From Cycloclasticus sp. 46_120_T64 (GTDB taxonomy: Bacteria; Pseudomonadota; Gammaproteobacteria; Methylococcales; Cycloclasticaceae): a DNA stretch of 64,000 nt. A program made the position numbers and the translations under genes. Each line of letters begins with the position of its first letter. Position 1 is the stretch's first letter. The stretch covers positions 1-64,000 of the forward strand of contig MAAM01000001.1 in the NCBI GenBank assembly GCA_002162695.1, written 5' to 3'. The notes below the pieces were generated by a model. It was not told the DNA's origin. It saw nothing but the letters and a program-made list of their open reading frames with translations, and did no database searches. Shown here piece after piece: positions 10,333 through 19,908 of the stretch.

Positions 10333-13005
10333 ATGACGAGCAATAAATCTTTGTTAGCGATGGGCGATAGTGACCCGCAAGAAACGCAAGAGTGGTTGGA
10401 AGCGCTTGAGGCCGTTATTGAACATGAAGGCAAAGAGCGAGCGCATTACCTGCTTGAAACCTTAATTGAGAAAGCCCGCTGGGCCGGCGCGGATATTCCC
10501 TTTAGCGCCGCGACCGCGTATATCAATACGATTACCATTGCGCAGCAAGCACAGTATGTTGGAGATACCTCGTTAGAACATAAAATTCGTTCGTATGTAC
10601 GCTGGAATGCGATGGTGATGGTGTTACGTGCAAATAAAAACACCAATGTGGGGGGGCATATCGCCAGCTTTGCTTCTTCAGCCACCCTATATGATGTTGG
10701 GTATAACCACTTTTGGCACGCCGCTAGTGAAACCCACGGGGGGGACTTAGTCTTTGTGCAGGGGCATGTTGCAACCGGTATTTATGCGCGGGCTTTTATG
10801 CTTGGTCGGCTAAGTGAGCAGCAAATGGATAACTTTCGTCAAGAAGTTGATGGTGGTGGTTTGTCCTCCTATCCGCACCCTTGGTTAATGCCCGATTTTT
10901 GGCAATTCCCTACGGTTTCAATGGGGCTGGGGCCGATTATGGCCATTTATCAAGCACGTTTTATGCGCTACGTGGAAGACCGAGGTTTTGCTGATACCAG
11001 CGAGCGAAAAGTATGGGCTTTTCTCGGTGATGGTGAAACGGATGAACCCGAGTCCTTAGGGGCTATTGGCATGGCTGGGCGTGAAAAGCTGGGTAACTTA
11101 GTCTTTGTGGTGAACTGTAATTTACAACGGCTCGATGGCCCTGTTCGTGGCAATGGAAAAATTATTCAAGAGCTAGAGTCTGAGTTTAGAGGCGCGGGCT
11201 GGAATGTTATTAAGGTTATTTGGGGGCATCGCTGGGATGCTTTATTAGCACGCGATACGGATGGCCATCTGCGCAGGCGGATGATGGACTGTGTGGACGG
11301 CGATTATCAAACCATGAAGGCCAATGACGGCGCTTATGTCCGCAAAAACTTTTTCAATACGCCAGAGCTGCAAGCGATGGTGGCAGATTATTCCGATCAA
11401 GATATTTGGGATTTAAACCGAGGTGGGCATGACCCCTCGAAAGTGTTTGCGGCTTATACGGCTGCTTGTGAAGAAACCACTAGGCCAACCGTTATCTTAG
11501 CGAAAACCATTAAAGGCTATGGCATGGGTGAATCGGGAGAGGCTCAAAACACCACCCATGGGCAAAAGAAAATGAGCCATAACGCCTTGCTGCATTTTAG
11601 AAACCAATTTGATCTACCTATTTCTGATGAAGAGGTTGATAACTTAGCTTATATGACCTTTGCCGAGGACTCGCCTGAACAAGCGTACATGAAGAAAAAA
11701 CGTGATGATCTAGGGGGGTATTTGCCGGCTAGGCGCGAGAAATCAGATGCATTAATTATTCCGGACTTATCTGTGTTTGAACCCGTGTTAAAGGGAACGG
11801 CTGAAGGGCGTGAAATATCGACCACGATGGCTTTTGTGCGCTTATTAAATATTTTATTAAAAGATAAAAATATCGGTAAACGAATAGTACCGATTGTGCC
11901 GGATGAATCACGAACATTTGGCATGGAAGGTTTGTTCCGCCAACTGGGTATTTGGTCACATGTGGGGCAGTTATATACGCCTGAAGACTCAGACCAGTTG
12001 ATGTTTTATAAGGAAGATAAAAACGGCCAGGTTTTACAGGAAGGCATTAATGAAGCCGGTGGTATGTGTGATTGGATTGCCGCAGGTACCTCCTACTCCA
12101 CCCATAATGTGCCGATGATTCCGTTTTATATTTTTTATTCAATGTTCGGTTTTCAGCGTGTTGGTGACCTTGTGTGGGCGGCAGCAGATCAGCGCACACG
12201 CGGGTTTTTATTGGGTGGAACCGCGGGGAGAACGACCCTAAACGGTGAAGGCTTGCAACATGAAGATGGGCATAGCTTGCTCTGGGCCTCATCGGTGCCA
12301 AACTGTATTTCGTATGATCCAACGTTTAATTACGAGCTCGCCGTTATTATGCACGATGGTTTGAAACGTATGTTTGAGCGTCAAGAAGACGTGTTTTATT
12401 ACCTAACGGTAATGAATGAAAACTATGCTCACCCTGCGATGCCAGAGGGTGTTGAAGACGGTATTCTTAAAGGCATGTACCTGTACCAAGCCAATACCAA
12501 AAAGAATAAATTAAGTGTTCAGCTTTTAGGTGCAGGCACTATATTTAATGAAGTGATTGCGGCGGCTAAACTGCTAGAAGATGATTGGGGGGTGTCAGCA
12601 GAATTATGGAGCTGTACCAGCTTTACCGAGTTAGCACGTGAAGGGCAGGCCTGTGAGCGTGAAAACCGTCTGCACCCTCAGCAGGAAAAACAAATTCCTT
12701 ATGTTTCAGATTGCTTAAATGAGCAGGATTGTCCCGTTATTATTGCGAGTGATTATGTGCGTTTATTGGCAGATTCTATTCGTCCTTTTGTGCGCAAACA
12801 CTGCACCGTATTAGGCACCGATGGATTCGGTCGTTCCGATACACGTGAAAACCTACGACGCTTCTTTGAAGTTGATCGTTATTACGTAACCGTTGCAGCG
12901 CTGAGTGCTTTAGCCGATACCGGGCAGCTTGATACGGCATTAGTACAGCAAGCGATCGACAACTATAGTTTAGATACCAATGGGCCTGCACCGTGGACGG
13001 TGTAA
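10333..13005 (+). CDS. aceE: Pyruvate dehydrogenase E1 component
   Basis: 890 residues, matching the homodimeric AceE family (E. coli 887). The thiamine-diphosphate motif GDGETDEPES...NCN is visible, as are the family sequences NTNVGGHIASFASSATLYDVG and GTAGRTTLNGEGLQHEDGHS. It decarboxylates pyruvate and transfers the acetyl group to the lipoyl domains of E2. GGAG lies about 6 nt before the ATG. It is the first gene of aceE-aceF-lpdA, with 30 nt to aceF. The 200-bp upstream region holds a possible -10 box (TATAGT at 10249-10254) with no good -35; I saw no PdhR-like operator. Confidence 0.98.
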   Translation: MTSNKSLLAMGDSDPQETQEWLEALEAVIEHEGKERAHYLLETLIEKARWAGADIPFSAATAYINTITIAQQAQYVGDTSLEHKIRSYVRWNAMVMVLRANKNTNVGGHIASFASSATLYDVGYNHFWHAASETHGGDLVFVQGHVATGIYARAFMLGRLSEQQMDNFRQEVDGGGLSSYPHPWLMPDFWQFPTVSMGLGPIMAIYQARFMRYVEDRGFADTSERKVWAFLGDGETDEPESLGAIGMAGREKLGNLVFVVNCNLQRLDGPVRGNGKIIQELESEFRGAGWNVIKVIWGHRWDALLARDTDGHLRRRMMDCVDGDYQTMKANDGAYVRKNFFNTPELQAMVADYSDQDIWDLNRGGHDPSKVFAAYTAACEETTRPTVILAKTIKGYGMGESGEAQNTTHGQKKMSHNALLHFRNQFDLPISDEEVDNLAYMTFAEDSPEQAYMKKKRDDLGGYLPARREKSDALIIPDLSVFEPVLKGTAEGREISTTMAFVRLLNILLKDKNIGKRIVPIVPDESRTFGMEGLFRQLGIWSHVGQLYTPEDSDQLMFYKEDKNGQVLQEGINEAGGMCDWIAAGTSYSTHNVPMIPFYIFYSMFGFQRVGDLVWAAADQRTRGFLLGGTAGRTTLNGEGLQHEDGHSLLWASSVPNCISYDPTFNYELAVIMHDGLKRMFERQEDVFYYLTVMNENYAHPAMPEGVEDGILKGMYLYQANTKKNKLSVQLLGAGTIFNEVIAAAKLLEDDWGVSAELWSCTSFTELAREGQACERENRLHPQQEKQIPYVSDCLNEQDCPVIIASDYVRLLADSIRPFVRKHCTVLGTDGFGRSDTRENLRRFFEVDRYYVTVAALSALADTGQLDTALVQQAIDNYSLDTNGPAPWTV

Positions 13006-13035
13006 TACGAATGGGCTTGCTGAAGGGGAAGATAA

Positions 13036-14589
13036 ATGAGTAAGGTAATAGATATCGTACTACCCGATATTGGTAGCACGGAAGGTGCTGAACTGGTTGA
13101 AATTCTGGTGGCAGTGGGTGATGCCGTTGAGCTTGAACAAGCGCTATTATCATTGGAAAGTGATAAAGCTAGTATGGAAATTCCAGCGTCTACGGCAGGA
13201 ACGGTTGCCGAAATACTCGTCAACATAGGGGATAAGCTTAACGAAGGTGTGGTTGTTATGCGCCTTGAAGTAGCCGATGAGAAAAAAGATGTGGGGCCAG
13301 CTTCGGTCGCTGTAGCCAATGAAGCGACTGCGGCAACAAAACCAGAAGATATAAAAATTTATGCGCCCGATATGGGGGATGTGGAGTCAGCCGAGGTGGT
13401 TGAAGTGGCTGTGGCTGTTGGTGACCTTGTTGAAAAAGAACAAGCGCTGCTGAGTTTAGAAAGTGATAAGGCGAGCATGGAAATACCCTCAACTGCTCGC
13501 GGTGTAGTGACGGCCATTGATGTGGCGGTGGGTGATAAGCTGGCAGAAGGCGACTTAATTGTCACCATCTCAGGGCAAAATGATATTGAAGTGACTCAGC
13601 CAGAGCCTGTAGCAATCAAGCCAGTCAGACAAGATAAGCTGCTTGAAACACCGGTAAAAGCAATACCCAATACAGCCAAATCAACCGGGCATATTCATGC
13701 CAGCCCTGCGGTTAGAAAATTTGCACGGGAACTAGGGGTGGCGTTGTCAACGGTGACCATCGCAACGGGCCCTAAAGGCCGTTTATTGAAAGACGATATT
13801 AAAAATCACGTTAAAAAGGTTATCGCAGGCGCAGCTTCAACGGCGGCAGGCTCAGGTATTCCACCAATTCCTAGTATTGATTTTACTAAGTTTGGTGAGA
13901 TTGAAGAAAAACCATTGAGTAAAATAAAACGCTTAACTGGGGCGAATCTGAGCCGAGCATGGCTCAATGTGCCGATGGTGACCCATCATGATTTGGCCGA
14001 CATTACCGAGATGGAGGCGTTCAGGAAGTCGTTAAAAGTAGATGCGGACAAGCAAGGCGTTAAAGTCACGTTTCTCGCCTTTATTATGAAAGCCTTAGTG
14101 GCGGCCCTTAAACAATTCCCTCAGTTTAATGCCTCCTTATCGGCGGATGGGAAGAGCCTGATTTATAAGAAGTACTTCAATATTGGTATCGCGGTGGCAA
14201 CGCCCAATGGCTTGGTTGTTCCCGTCTTTAAAGATGTTGATACAACGAGTATTTTTGAGTTGGCAGAACAAATGGAGACGGTGAGTAAACAAGCGCGAGA
14301 CGGGAAGCTGTCTGCGGCACAAATGCAAGGTGCTTGTATGACTATTTCTAGCCTAGGTGGTATTGGTGGAACGGCTTTTACGCCTATTGTTAATGCACCT
14401 GAAGTGGCAATATTAGGTGTTACCCGCGGGCAAATTCAACCAGTATGGGACGGCGTCGAGTTTCAGCCTAGACTTATGCTGCCATTGGATATGACGTATG
14501 ACCATCGAGTGATTGATGGTGCGGATGCCGCAGCCTTTATGGTGGCCTTAGCGTCCTACCTTAACGATATTCGCCGCGTTTTATTATAG
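13036..14589 (+). CDS. aceF: Pyruvate dehydrogenase E2, dihydrolipoamide acetyltransferase
   Basis: 517 residues. Two lipoyl domains carry the lipoylated lysines K44 and K145, both in ESDKASMEIP. They are followed by Ala/Pro-containing linkers, an E3/E1-binding domain at about 220-260 (ASPAVRKFARELGV...GPKGRLLKDDI) and the catalytic acetyltransferase core ending YDHRVIDGADAAAF (catalytic His about 490). It transfers acetyl from lipoyl to CoA and forms the core of the complex. E. coli has three lipoyl domains on E2; here the third sits on E3 (next gene). It is 8 nt before lpdA. Confidence 0.97.
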   Translation: MSKVIDIVLPDIGSTEGAELVEILVAVGDAVELEQALLSLESDKASMEIPASTAGTVAEILVNIGDKLNEGVVVMRLEVADEKKDVGPASVAVANEATAATKPEDIKIYAPDMGDVESAEVVEVAVAVGDLVEKEQALLSLESDKASMEIPSTARGVVTAIDVAVGDKLAEGDLIVTISGQNDIEVTQPEPVAIKPVRQDKLLETPVKAIPNTAKSTGHIHASPAVRKFARELGVALSTVTIATGPKGRLLKDDIKNHVKKVIAGAASTAAGSGIPPIPSIDFTKFGEIEEKPLSKIKRLTGANLSRAWLNVPMVTHHDLADITEMEAFRKSLKVDADKQGVKVTFLAFIMKALVAALKQFPQFNASLSADGKSLIYKKYFNIGIAVATPNGLVVPVFKDVDTTSIFELAEQMETVSKQARDGKLSAAQMQGACMTISSLGGIGGTAFTPIVNAPEVAILGVTRGQIQPVWDGVEFQPRLMLPLDMTYDHRVIDGADAAAFMVALASYLNDIRRVLL

Positions 14590-14597
14590 GAAGCAGG

Positions 14598-16319
14598 ATG
14601 ACAAAATTAGTTGAATTAAAAGTACCTGATCTTGGTGTCGATGGCGGCGTGGAGGTGATTGAGGTGATGGCTAAAGTGGGTTCCCATCTTGCATTAGAAG
14701 AGAGTATTGCAACCTTAGAAAGTGATAAGGCCTCGATGGATATCCCCTGTAGCACAGCAGGTGTTGTTAAAGAGCTGCGGATCAATGTTGGTGATAAAGT
14801 ATCAACAGGTGATGTGCTGATGATAGTGGAAACTACCGATTCGGTAGCGGCTAAACCTTCATCAACTCAAGCTGAGCAGTTGCAGGCAATAGTCGATACA
14901 TCGTCTGGCGCTGAGCTAACAGCCGATGTATTGGTGTTAGGTGCAGGCCCGGGTGGTTATACGGCAGCTTTTCGGGCGGCTGATTTAGGCAAAAAAGTGA
15001 TCTTAATTGAGCGCTACGATAGCTTGGGTGGGGTTTGTTTGAATGTGGGCTGTATTCCCTCAAAAGCCTTGCTTCATCAAGCTCAAGTGATTCATGACGC
15101 GGCTGATATGTCGGCGCACGGGGTTACATTCGCTAAGCCCGAGCTAGACCTTGATGCGATACGCGACAATAAAGATAATATTATTCAGCGTTTAACAGGC
15201 GGCTTGACTGCTTTAGCCAAACAACGAAATGTAACGGTGATTCATGGTTCCGCAAAGTTTAGTTCTAGCCATACGGTGAGTGTTGAAGATGATGGCTTAG
15301 AGAAAACGGTGTCATTCAAACATGCGATTATTGCGGTGGGTTCTCAGCCGGTAAAAATCCCCGGCTTTCCCTATGACGATGACCGTTTAATGGATTCTAG
15401 TGGCGCACTAGCATTGCAAGATATCCCCGGTTCTATGCTCGTGGTTGGTGGAGGCATTATTGGTCTAGAAATGGCGACGGTTTATCATGCCTTGGGATCA
15501 AAAATAAGCGTGATTGAAGTGATGGACCAGTTGGTGGCTGGTTGTGATAAAGACTTAGTGAAGCCCTTGCATAAACGCTTAACAGGGCAGCTAGATAATA
15601 TTTACTTAAAGGCAAAAGTGAGTGCTATTGACTCGCTTGATGAAGGTTTAAAGGTCAGCTTTGAAGGAGACGGTGTTCCTGACAGTGCAGTGTTTGATCG
15701 TGTGTTACTGTCCGTGGGTAGGCGCCCGAATGGTGCGTTAATTAATGCCGATAAGGCGGGCGTTGCGGTTGATGAACGAGGTTTTATTGCGGTTAATAAA
15801 CAAATGCAAACCAATGTGCCGCATATTTTTGCAATTGGCGATGTGGTCGGTAACCCTATGTTGGCGCATAAAGCAGTGCATGAAGCTAAAGTGGCGGCCG
15901 AGGTTATTGCTGGAGAAAAAGCGGCATTTGACCCGATGACGATTCCATCGGTGGCGTATACTGACCCGGAAATTGCTTGGATGGGGCTCACCGAGAATGT
16001 GGCTAAGGCCGAAGGCATTCAGTATGAAAAATCGGTGTTTCCATGGGCGGCGAGTGGTCGCGCGTTAAGCATTGGCCGTGATGAAGGGCTGACGAAAGTT
16101 CTTTGGGACCCTGCAACAAAACGCATCCTAGGCGCGGGTATTGTTGGGGTGAACGCGGGCGAGTTGATTAGCGAAGCGGTATTGGCGATGGAGATGGGCG
16201 CCGATGTGGACGATATGAGTCTGACCATACACCCTCATCCAACACTCTCTGAAACCTTATGCTTTGCTGCCGAAATGCACTCGGGTTCAATTACTGATTT
16301 ATATATAAAAAAGAAATAA
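14598..16319 (+). CDS. lpdA: Dihydrolipoyl dehydrogenase with N-terminal lipoyl domain (E3)
   Basis: 573 residues, about 100 longer than ordinary E3 because residues 1-80 form a lipoyl domain with the ESDKASMDIP lysine at K44. The flavoprotein starts near 108 with FAD motif GAGPGGYTAAFRAA, then the redox pair C147/C152 in GGVCLNVGCIPSK, the NAD-binding GGGIIGLEMA, and the C-terminal HPHPTLSE catalytic-base region. It reoxidises dihydrolipoamide and makes NADH. Lipoyl-E3 fusions are known in Neisseria and several proteobacteria. It is the last gene of the PDH operon; the next start codon is one base after its stop. Confidence 0.97.
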   Translation: MTKLVELKVPDLGVDGGVEVIEVMAKVGSHLALEESIATLESDKASMDIPCSTAGVVKELRINVGDKVSTGDVLMIVETTDSVAAKPSSTQAEQLQAIVDTSSGAELTADVLVLGAGPGGYTAAFRAADLGKKVILIERYDSLGGVCLNVGCIPSKALLHQAQVIHDAADMSAHGVTFAKPELDLDAIRDNKDNIIQRLTGGLTALAKQRNVTVIHGSAKFSSSHTVSVEDDGLEKTVSFKHAIIAVGSQPVKIPGFPYDDDRLMDSSGALALQDIPGSMLVVGGGIIGLEMATVYHALGSKISVIEVMDQLVAGCDKDLVKPLHKRLTGQLDNIYLKAKVSAIDSLDEGLKVSFEGDGVPDSAVFDRVLLSVGRRPNGALINADKAGVAVDERGFIAVNKQMQTNVPHIFAIGDVVGNPMLAHKAVHEAKVAAEVIAGEKAAFDPMTIPSVAYTDPEIAWMGLTENVAKAEGIQYEKSVFPWAASGRALSIGRDEGLTKVLWDPATKRILGAGIVGVNAGELISEAVLAMEMGADVDDMSLTIHPHPTLSETLCFAAEMHSGSITDLYIKKK

Positions 16320-16320
16320 T

Positions 16321-17115
16321 ATGCAGTTAAACACACAAACAACGGTCGAGTTGAATTTTGCCCAGCACGGTGATGAAGGCCCGCCGTTGATTATCTTGCA
16401 CGGCTTGTTTGGTAGTGCGCGCAATTGGCAGGGCATTGCCAAACAATTATCCGACCGTTTCAGCGTATACACCGTAGACTTGCGTAACCATGGCTCTTCG
16501 GCACACGCGGATAGTATGGATTACCGGTCAATGGCGGCAGATGTGTTGTTCTTTATGCAACAGCAGGGTATCGATAGTGCCGTGCTTATCGGGCATAGTA
16601 TGGGCGGTAAGGTGGCAATGCAATTGGCTTTATCAAATCCAGAAAGGTTTGAACGGTTGGTCGTTGTCGATATCGCACCGGTGGCTTATAAACATAATTT
16701 TGATGATGTCTTAGAGGGCTTATATCATGTGCCGGTCGATAGCATTAAGTCGCGCAAAGAAGCCGACCAGTACTTGGCAGAGAAAATAACCACCCTGAGT
16801 CTACGGCAGTTTTTACTGCAAAACCTAGTGACTAATAGTGCAGGGCCTTACCAATGGCGGGTTAACCTAACGGGCATTGAGCAAAGCATGCCCGCGATTA
16901 TGGGTTTTTCATCGGCTGCGGATGAGGTGTTCAGCAAGCCTAGTTTGTTTATTAATGGTGGGCAATCGAGTTACTTGTCTGCGCGTTATCGGCCGGCGGC
17001 GACAAAGCTTTTCCCGCAGGCGCTATTTCAAACGGTTGATGGCGCGGGACATTGGCCGCACGTGGAATCACCACTTGAGTTTATGGCGTATTTGAATGCG
17101 TTTTTAAAGCACTAA
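16321..17115 (+). CDS. Alpha/beta-fold hydrolase (YbfF-like esterase)
   Basis: 264 residues with the alpha/beta hydrolase fold: oxyanion region HGLFGSARNW, nucleophile elbow GHSMGGK (catalytic Ser), and catalytic His in GAGHWPHVE. The overall pattern, including YTVDLRNHGSS and VDIAPVAY, matches YbfF-type esterases that hydrolyse short acyl or acyl-CoA esters. The natural substrate is unknown. It begins 1 nt after lpdA, so it is probably co-transcribed with the PDH genes. No signal peptide, so cytosolic. Confidence 0.85.
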   Translation: MQLNTQTTVELNFAQHGDEGPPLIILHGLFGSARNWQGIAKQLSDRFSVYTVDLRNHGSSAHADSMDYRSMAADVLFFMQQQGIDSAVLIGHSMGGKVAMQLALSNPERFERLVVVDIAPVAYKHNFDDVLEGLYHVPVDSIKSRKEADQYLAEKITTLSLRQFLLQNLVTNSAGPYQWRVNLTGIEQSMPAIMGFSSAADEVFSKPSLFINGGQSSYLSARYRPAATKLFPQALFQTVDGAGHWPHVESPLEFMAYLNAFLKH

Positions 17116-17156
17116 TAAAATATCAAGTTTTTACCTTATCAGCCGATAAACGGTTC

Positions 17157-18308
17157 ATGACGTTTACAAAACCCTTGCAAATCATCACGCTGGCTTTCTT
17201 CGCGGTTACTGCGCAGGCTCAGCAATATCAGGCGACTGTTACCCATTCTCAGTGGCAGTTTTCGGGTAATCGGGTTGGCTGTTTTTTATCGCATGATATT
17301 CCGCAATATGGCGTTGGTGTTTTTGAGCAAAGGTCCGGTGAACCGCTTAGTTTTGTTTTAACCGCCGAGTCTTATGTGCCGACCATGAAGATGGCGACTC
17401 TAAGTTCCACTCCGCCGGTTTGGATGCATGGTACCTCAGCATTGAAGCTCGCCAGCATTCCGGCAAACAAACAGCGGCTTATCGTTAATGATGATTTATC
17501 TGAGCGGATGTTGCAGGAGTTATCTAGCGGGCGCTTCCCTGCGTTTAATTACACGGCCAAAGCGGCTGGGCAGAAGGTTAATGTGGTCGTCTCATCGATT
17601 AACTTTCTTCAGGCGATGGAGCAGTTCGAAGCGTGTCGGCAAAAGCTGCTGCCATTTAGCCGCAATGAGGTGCACCAAAATTTATCCTTGTTTAATAATC
17701 TAGGGACGGATATCTCGCATAAGAACCGACGTTTTTTGAATAAGGCTGTTAGCTATATCAAAGAGGCCGGCGAGGGTGAGCGAATAGACTTGATTGCTGG
17801 AACCGATGGTTTTTCGGTGAAAGATGGCCGTAGAATGCATAATCGGCGGGTTAAGCGTATTCGCCAGTTTTTAACGGAGCAAGGGGTCGCGGACGAGCAC
17901 ATTATGGCATTGGGTGATCCCGAAGAAGTCGATACCCCGGAGGGCAGTGTGCGGCTAAAAATAGCGGGCCCAGAACCTTTCAAACATATTTATTTTCACT
18001 CGGGCTCGATTCGTTTGAGTCGCCGAGATAACCGTAAGTTAGATTATTTGTTGGAATACATCAGTTTAAGAAAGCCGGGCGCAGATATTGTCCTAACCGG
18101 TCATAGCGACAGTGAGGGGCCACGTCAGACTAATATGGCGGTATCGAAAAAACGCGTGGCGGTGATAAAAAAGTATTTGTTATCTAAAGGCGTGACCGCC
18201 GAACGAATTATCAGCCGAGCCCGTGGTGAAAGCCGGCCAACCGCCACCAACCGATACCCAACGGGGCGTCAATTAAATAGACGGGTCGATATTTCAATTT
18301 CAGGTTAA
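17157..18308 (+). CDS. MotY-like OmpA-family protein with duplicated OmpA domain
   Basis: 383 residues with a signal peptide (cleavage near AQA-QQ). The N-terminal domain ([21 protein letters not shown]) resembles the MotY N-terminal domain. A standard OmpA/MotB peptidoglycan-binding domain occupies about 278-383 ([18 protein letters not shown]...[11 protein letters not shown]). Residues about 180-275 look like a second, degenerate copy: [14 protein letters not shown], then [23 protein letters not shown], then [16 protein letters not shown] align with the equivalent parts of the C-terminal domain. MotY proteins stabilise the stator ring of sodium-type flagella, but no flagellar gene is nearby, so the motor role is unproven. 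It would anchor to peptidoglycan in the periplasm. Confidence 0.75.
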   Translation: MTFTKPLQIITLAFFAVTAQAQQYQATVTHSQWQFSGNRVGCFLSHDIPQYGVGVFEQRSGEPLSFVLTAESYVPTMKMATLSSTPPVWMHGTSALKLASIPANKQRLIVNDDLSERMLQELSSGRFPAFNYTAKAAGQKVNVVVSSINFLQAMEQFEACRQKLLPFSRNEVHQNLSLFNNLGTDISHKNRRFLNKAVSYIKEAGEGERIDLIAGTDGFSVKDGRRMHNRRVKRIRQFLTEQGVADEHIMALGDPEEVDTPEGSVRLKIAGPEPFKHIYFHSGSIRLSRRDNRKLDYLLEYISLRKPGADIVLTGHSDSEGPRQTNMAVSKKRVAVIKKYLLSKGVTAERIISRARGESRPTATNRYPTGRQLNRRVDISISG

Positions 18309-18330
18309 AACCTGCTCAATCGGGTATAAT
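18301..18330 (+). promoter_or_regulatory. Putative argG promoter with palindrome
   Basis: A perfect TATAAT lies at 18325-18330, about 37 nt before the argG ATG. No good -35 is present; that position is occupied by the palindrome CAGGTT-AA-AACCTG (18301-18314), which also contains the stop codon of the previous gene. This could be an operator for an activator or repressor. It does not match the ArgR box pattern. Confidence 0.4.
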
Positions 18331-18366
18331 TTGGCGTATTCATATTTTCAATGCGCGAGTTATTCC

Positions 18367-19584
18367 ATGTCAAAACAAGAAATAAAAAAAGTTGTTCTTG
18401 CCTATTCAGGCGGACTTGATACATCAGTAATCCTTAAATGGTTAGAAGACGTTTATGATTGTGAAGTGGTCACCTTTACCGCTGATTTGGGTCAGGGTGA
18501 AGAAGTTGAACCTGCGCGGGCTAAAGCGGCGTCTTATGGCATCAAAGAAATCTATATTGATGACTTGAAAGAAGAGTTTGTACGTGACTTTGTATTCCCA
18601 ATGTTCCGTGCTAATACCTTGTATGAAGGTGAATACCTGTTGGGCACTTCGATTGCTCGCCCATTGATTTCTAAGCGTTTGATTGAAATTGCTAACGAAA
18701 CCGGAGCGGACGCTATTTCCCACGGTGCAACCGGTAAAGGCAATGATCAGGTGCGCTTTGAATTGGGTGCGTATGCACTAAAGCCGGATGTGAAAATTAT
18801 TGCGCCTTGGCGTGAATGGGATCTTACTTCGCGTGATACGCTGTTGGCGTATGCAGAAAAGGCGGGTATTGCGGTGGAGATGAAACGTGGTAAAAAATCA
18901 CCGTATTCAATGGACGCTAATTTACTGCATATTTCCTATGAGGGCGATATTTTAGAAGACCCGTGGACTGAGCCGGAAGACGATATGTGGCGTTGGACGG
19001 TTTCTCCAGAATCAGCACCCGATCAAGCGACGTATCTAGAGCTTGAATATAAAGCCGGTGATATCGTGGCGATTAATGGTCAGGCAATGTCTCCCGCTAC
19101 TGTGTTGGCAGAGCTCAATAAAGTGGGTGGCGAAAATGGTATTGGCCGTGCCGATATCGTAGAAAATCGTTATGTTGGAATGAAAGCGCGTGGTTGTTAT
19201 GAAACACCGGGCGGCACCATTATGTTGAAAGCGCATAGAGCGATTGAATCCATTACGCTGGATCGCGAAGTGACCCACTTGAAAGATGAGTTGATGCCGC
19301 GTTACGCCAGCCTCATCTACAACGGTTATTGGTGGAGCCCTGAGCGTGAAATGTTACAGACAATGATTGATGCGTCACAGGTAACGGTTAATGGCCGTAT
19401 TCGTTTGAAACTCTATAAAGGTAATGTGGTTGTGGTCGGTCGTGAATCTCTGACGGATAGCTTGTTTGATGAAAATATTGCTACCTTTGAAGATGATGGT
19501 GGCGCATATAACCAGAAAGATGCTGAAGGCTTTATTAAACTGAATGCCTTACGTATGCGTATTGCGGCGCGAAAAAAGAAATAA
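18367..19584 (+). CDS. argG: Argininosuccinate synthase
   Basis: 405 residues from the ATG of [20 protein letters not shown], the usual N-terminus and length of the type-1 enzyme. An upstream in-frame TTG at 18331 would fall on the promoter, so it is rejected. The ATP-pyrophosphatase loop AYSGGLDTS, plus [15 protein letters not shown] and the C-terminal domain [14 protein letters not shown], are clear. It joins citrulline and aspartate using ATP, the penultimate step of arginine synthesis. It appears to be monocistronic, with its own -10 box. Confidence 0.97.
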   Translation: MSKQEIKKVVLAYSGGLDTSVILKWLEDVYDCEVVTFTADLGQGEEVEPARAKAASYGIKEIYIDDLKEEFVRDFVFPMFRANTLYEGEYLLGTSIARPLISKRLIEIANETGADAISHGATGKGNDQVRFELGAYALKPDVKIIAPWREWDLTSRDTLLAYAEKAGIAVEMKRGKKSPYSMDANLLHISYEGDILEDPWTEPEDDMWRWTVSPESAPDQATYLELEYKAGDIVAINGQAMSPATVLAELNKVGGENGIGRADIVENRYVGMKARGCYETPGGTIMLKAHRAIESITLDREVTHLKDELMPRYASLIYNGYWWSPEREMLQTMIDASQVTVNGRIRLKLYKGNVVVVGRESLTDSLFDENIATFEDDGGAYNQKDAEGFIKLNALRMRIAARKKK

Positions 19585-19589
19585 CGCGC

Positions 19590-19618
19590 AAAAAAAAGCC
19601 CTCCTGAAACAGGGGGGC
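19590..19618 (-). terminator. Hairpin oriented as a leftward terminator
   Basis: GCCCTCCTG (19598-19606) pairs with CAGGGGGGC (19610-19618) around loop AAA, with eight A on the left. Read leftward it is a GC-rich stem followed by eight U, a classic terminator. Rightward it has no U-tract, so it would end argG poorly. No leftward gene is visible to its right. Confidence 0.6.
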
Positions 19619-19815
19619 GAAGAGGAACTCTTTAAACTATGAGATTTGCTGATAGCCTAGACTGGTTTGAGAGTGCTTGCTAGGTTATCGCTAAGAGTTG
19701 TATACAGCTTAGTCTAAATTTTAGGTTTTGCTAATGTGGCAAATTGTCGCATGGCTGAGATTTGTAAAAAGACTAGAGACTCAATGTGAGTGTTTGGCTT
19801 GCTCTAAGTTTGAAT
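19619..19815. other. Gene-less stretch between outward-facing terminators, candidate small RNA
   Basis: No convincing coding frame in about 200 bp. The left hairpin terminates leftward and the right hairpin rightward. A possible rightward promoter is TTGCTA (19677-19682), 18 bp, TATACA (19701-19706), which would give an RNA of roughly 140 nt ending at the terminator at 19823-19855. A leftward transcript is equally possible. Confidence 0.35.
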
Positions 19816-19860
19816 AAAAAAAGGGGGCTGCGACAATATGTCGCAGCCCCCTTTTGTTTT
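19816..19860 (+). terminator. Strong 13-bp terminator upstream of the TonB receptor
   Basis: A perfect 13-bp stem (19823-19835 with 19839-19851) with loop ATA, preceded by seven A and followed by TTTTGTTTT. It works in both directions on paper. It sits 50 nt before the TonB-receptor start, so it could insulate that gene or act as an attenuator. Confidence 0.85.
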
Positions 19861-19908
19861 GATCGGTGTAAAATTTGTTTTGTTGTAAAAAAACAAAATA
19901 AGGGATTT

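Noticed and set aside
18331-18366. N-terminal extension of argG from TTG
   Set aside because: It begins right after the -10 box and is not part of the family; the ATG at 18367 fits.
19753-19761. GGCTGAGAT resembling the TPP-riboswitch P3 element
   Set aside because: The remaining conserved parts (CUGAUC, GGUUAGUACCGGCG-like core) are missing and the downstream gene is a TonB receptor, so this is chance.
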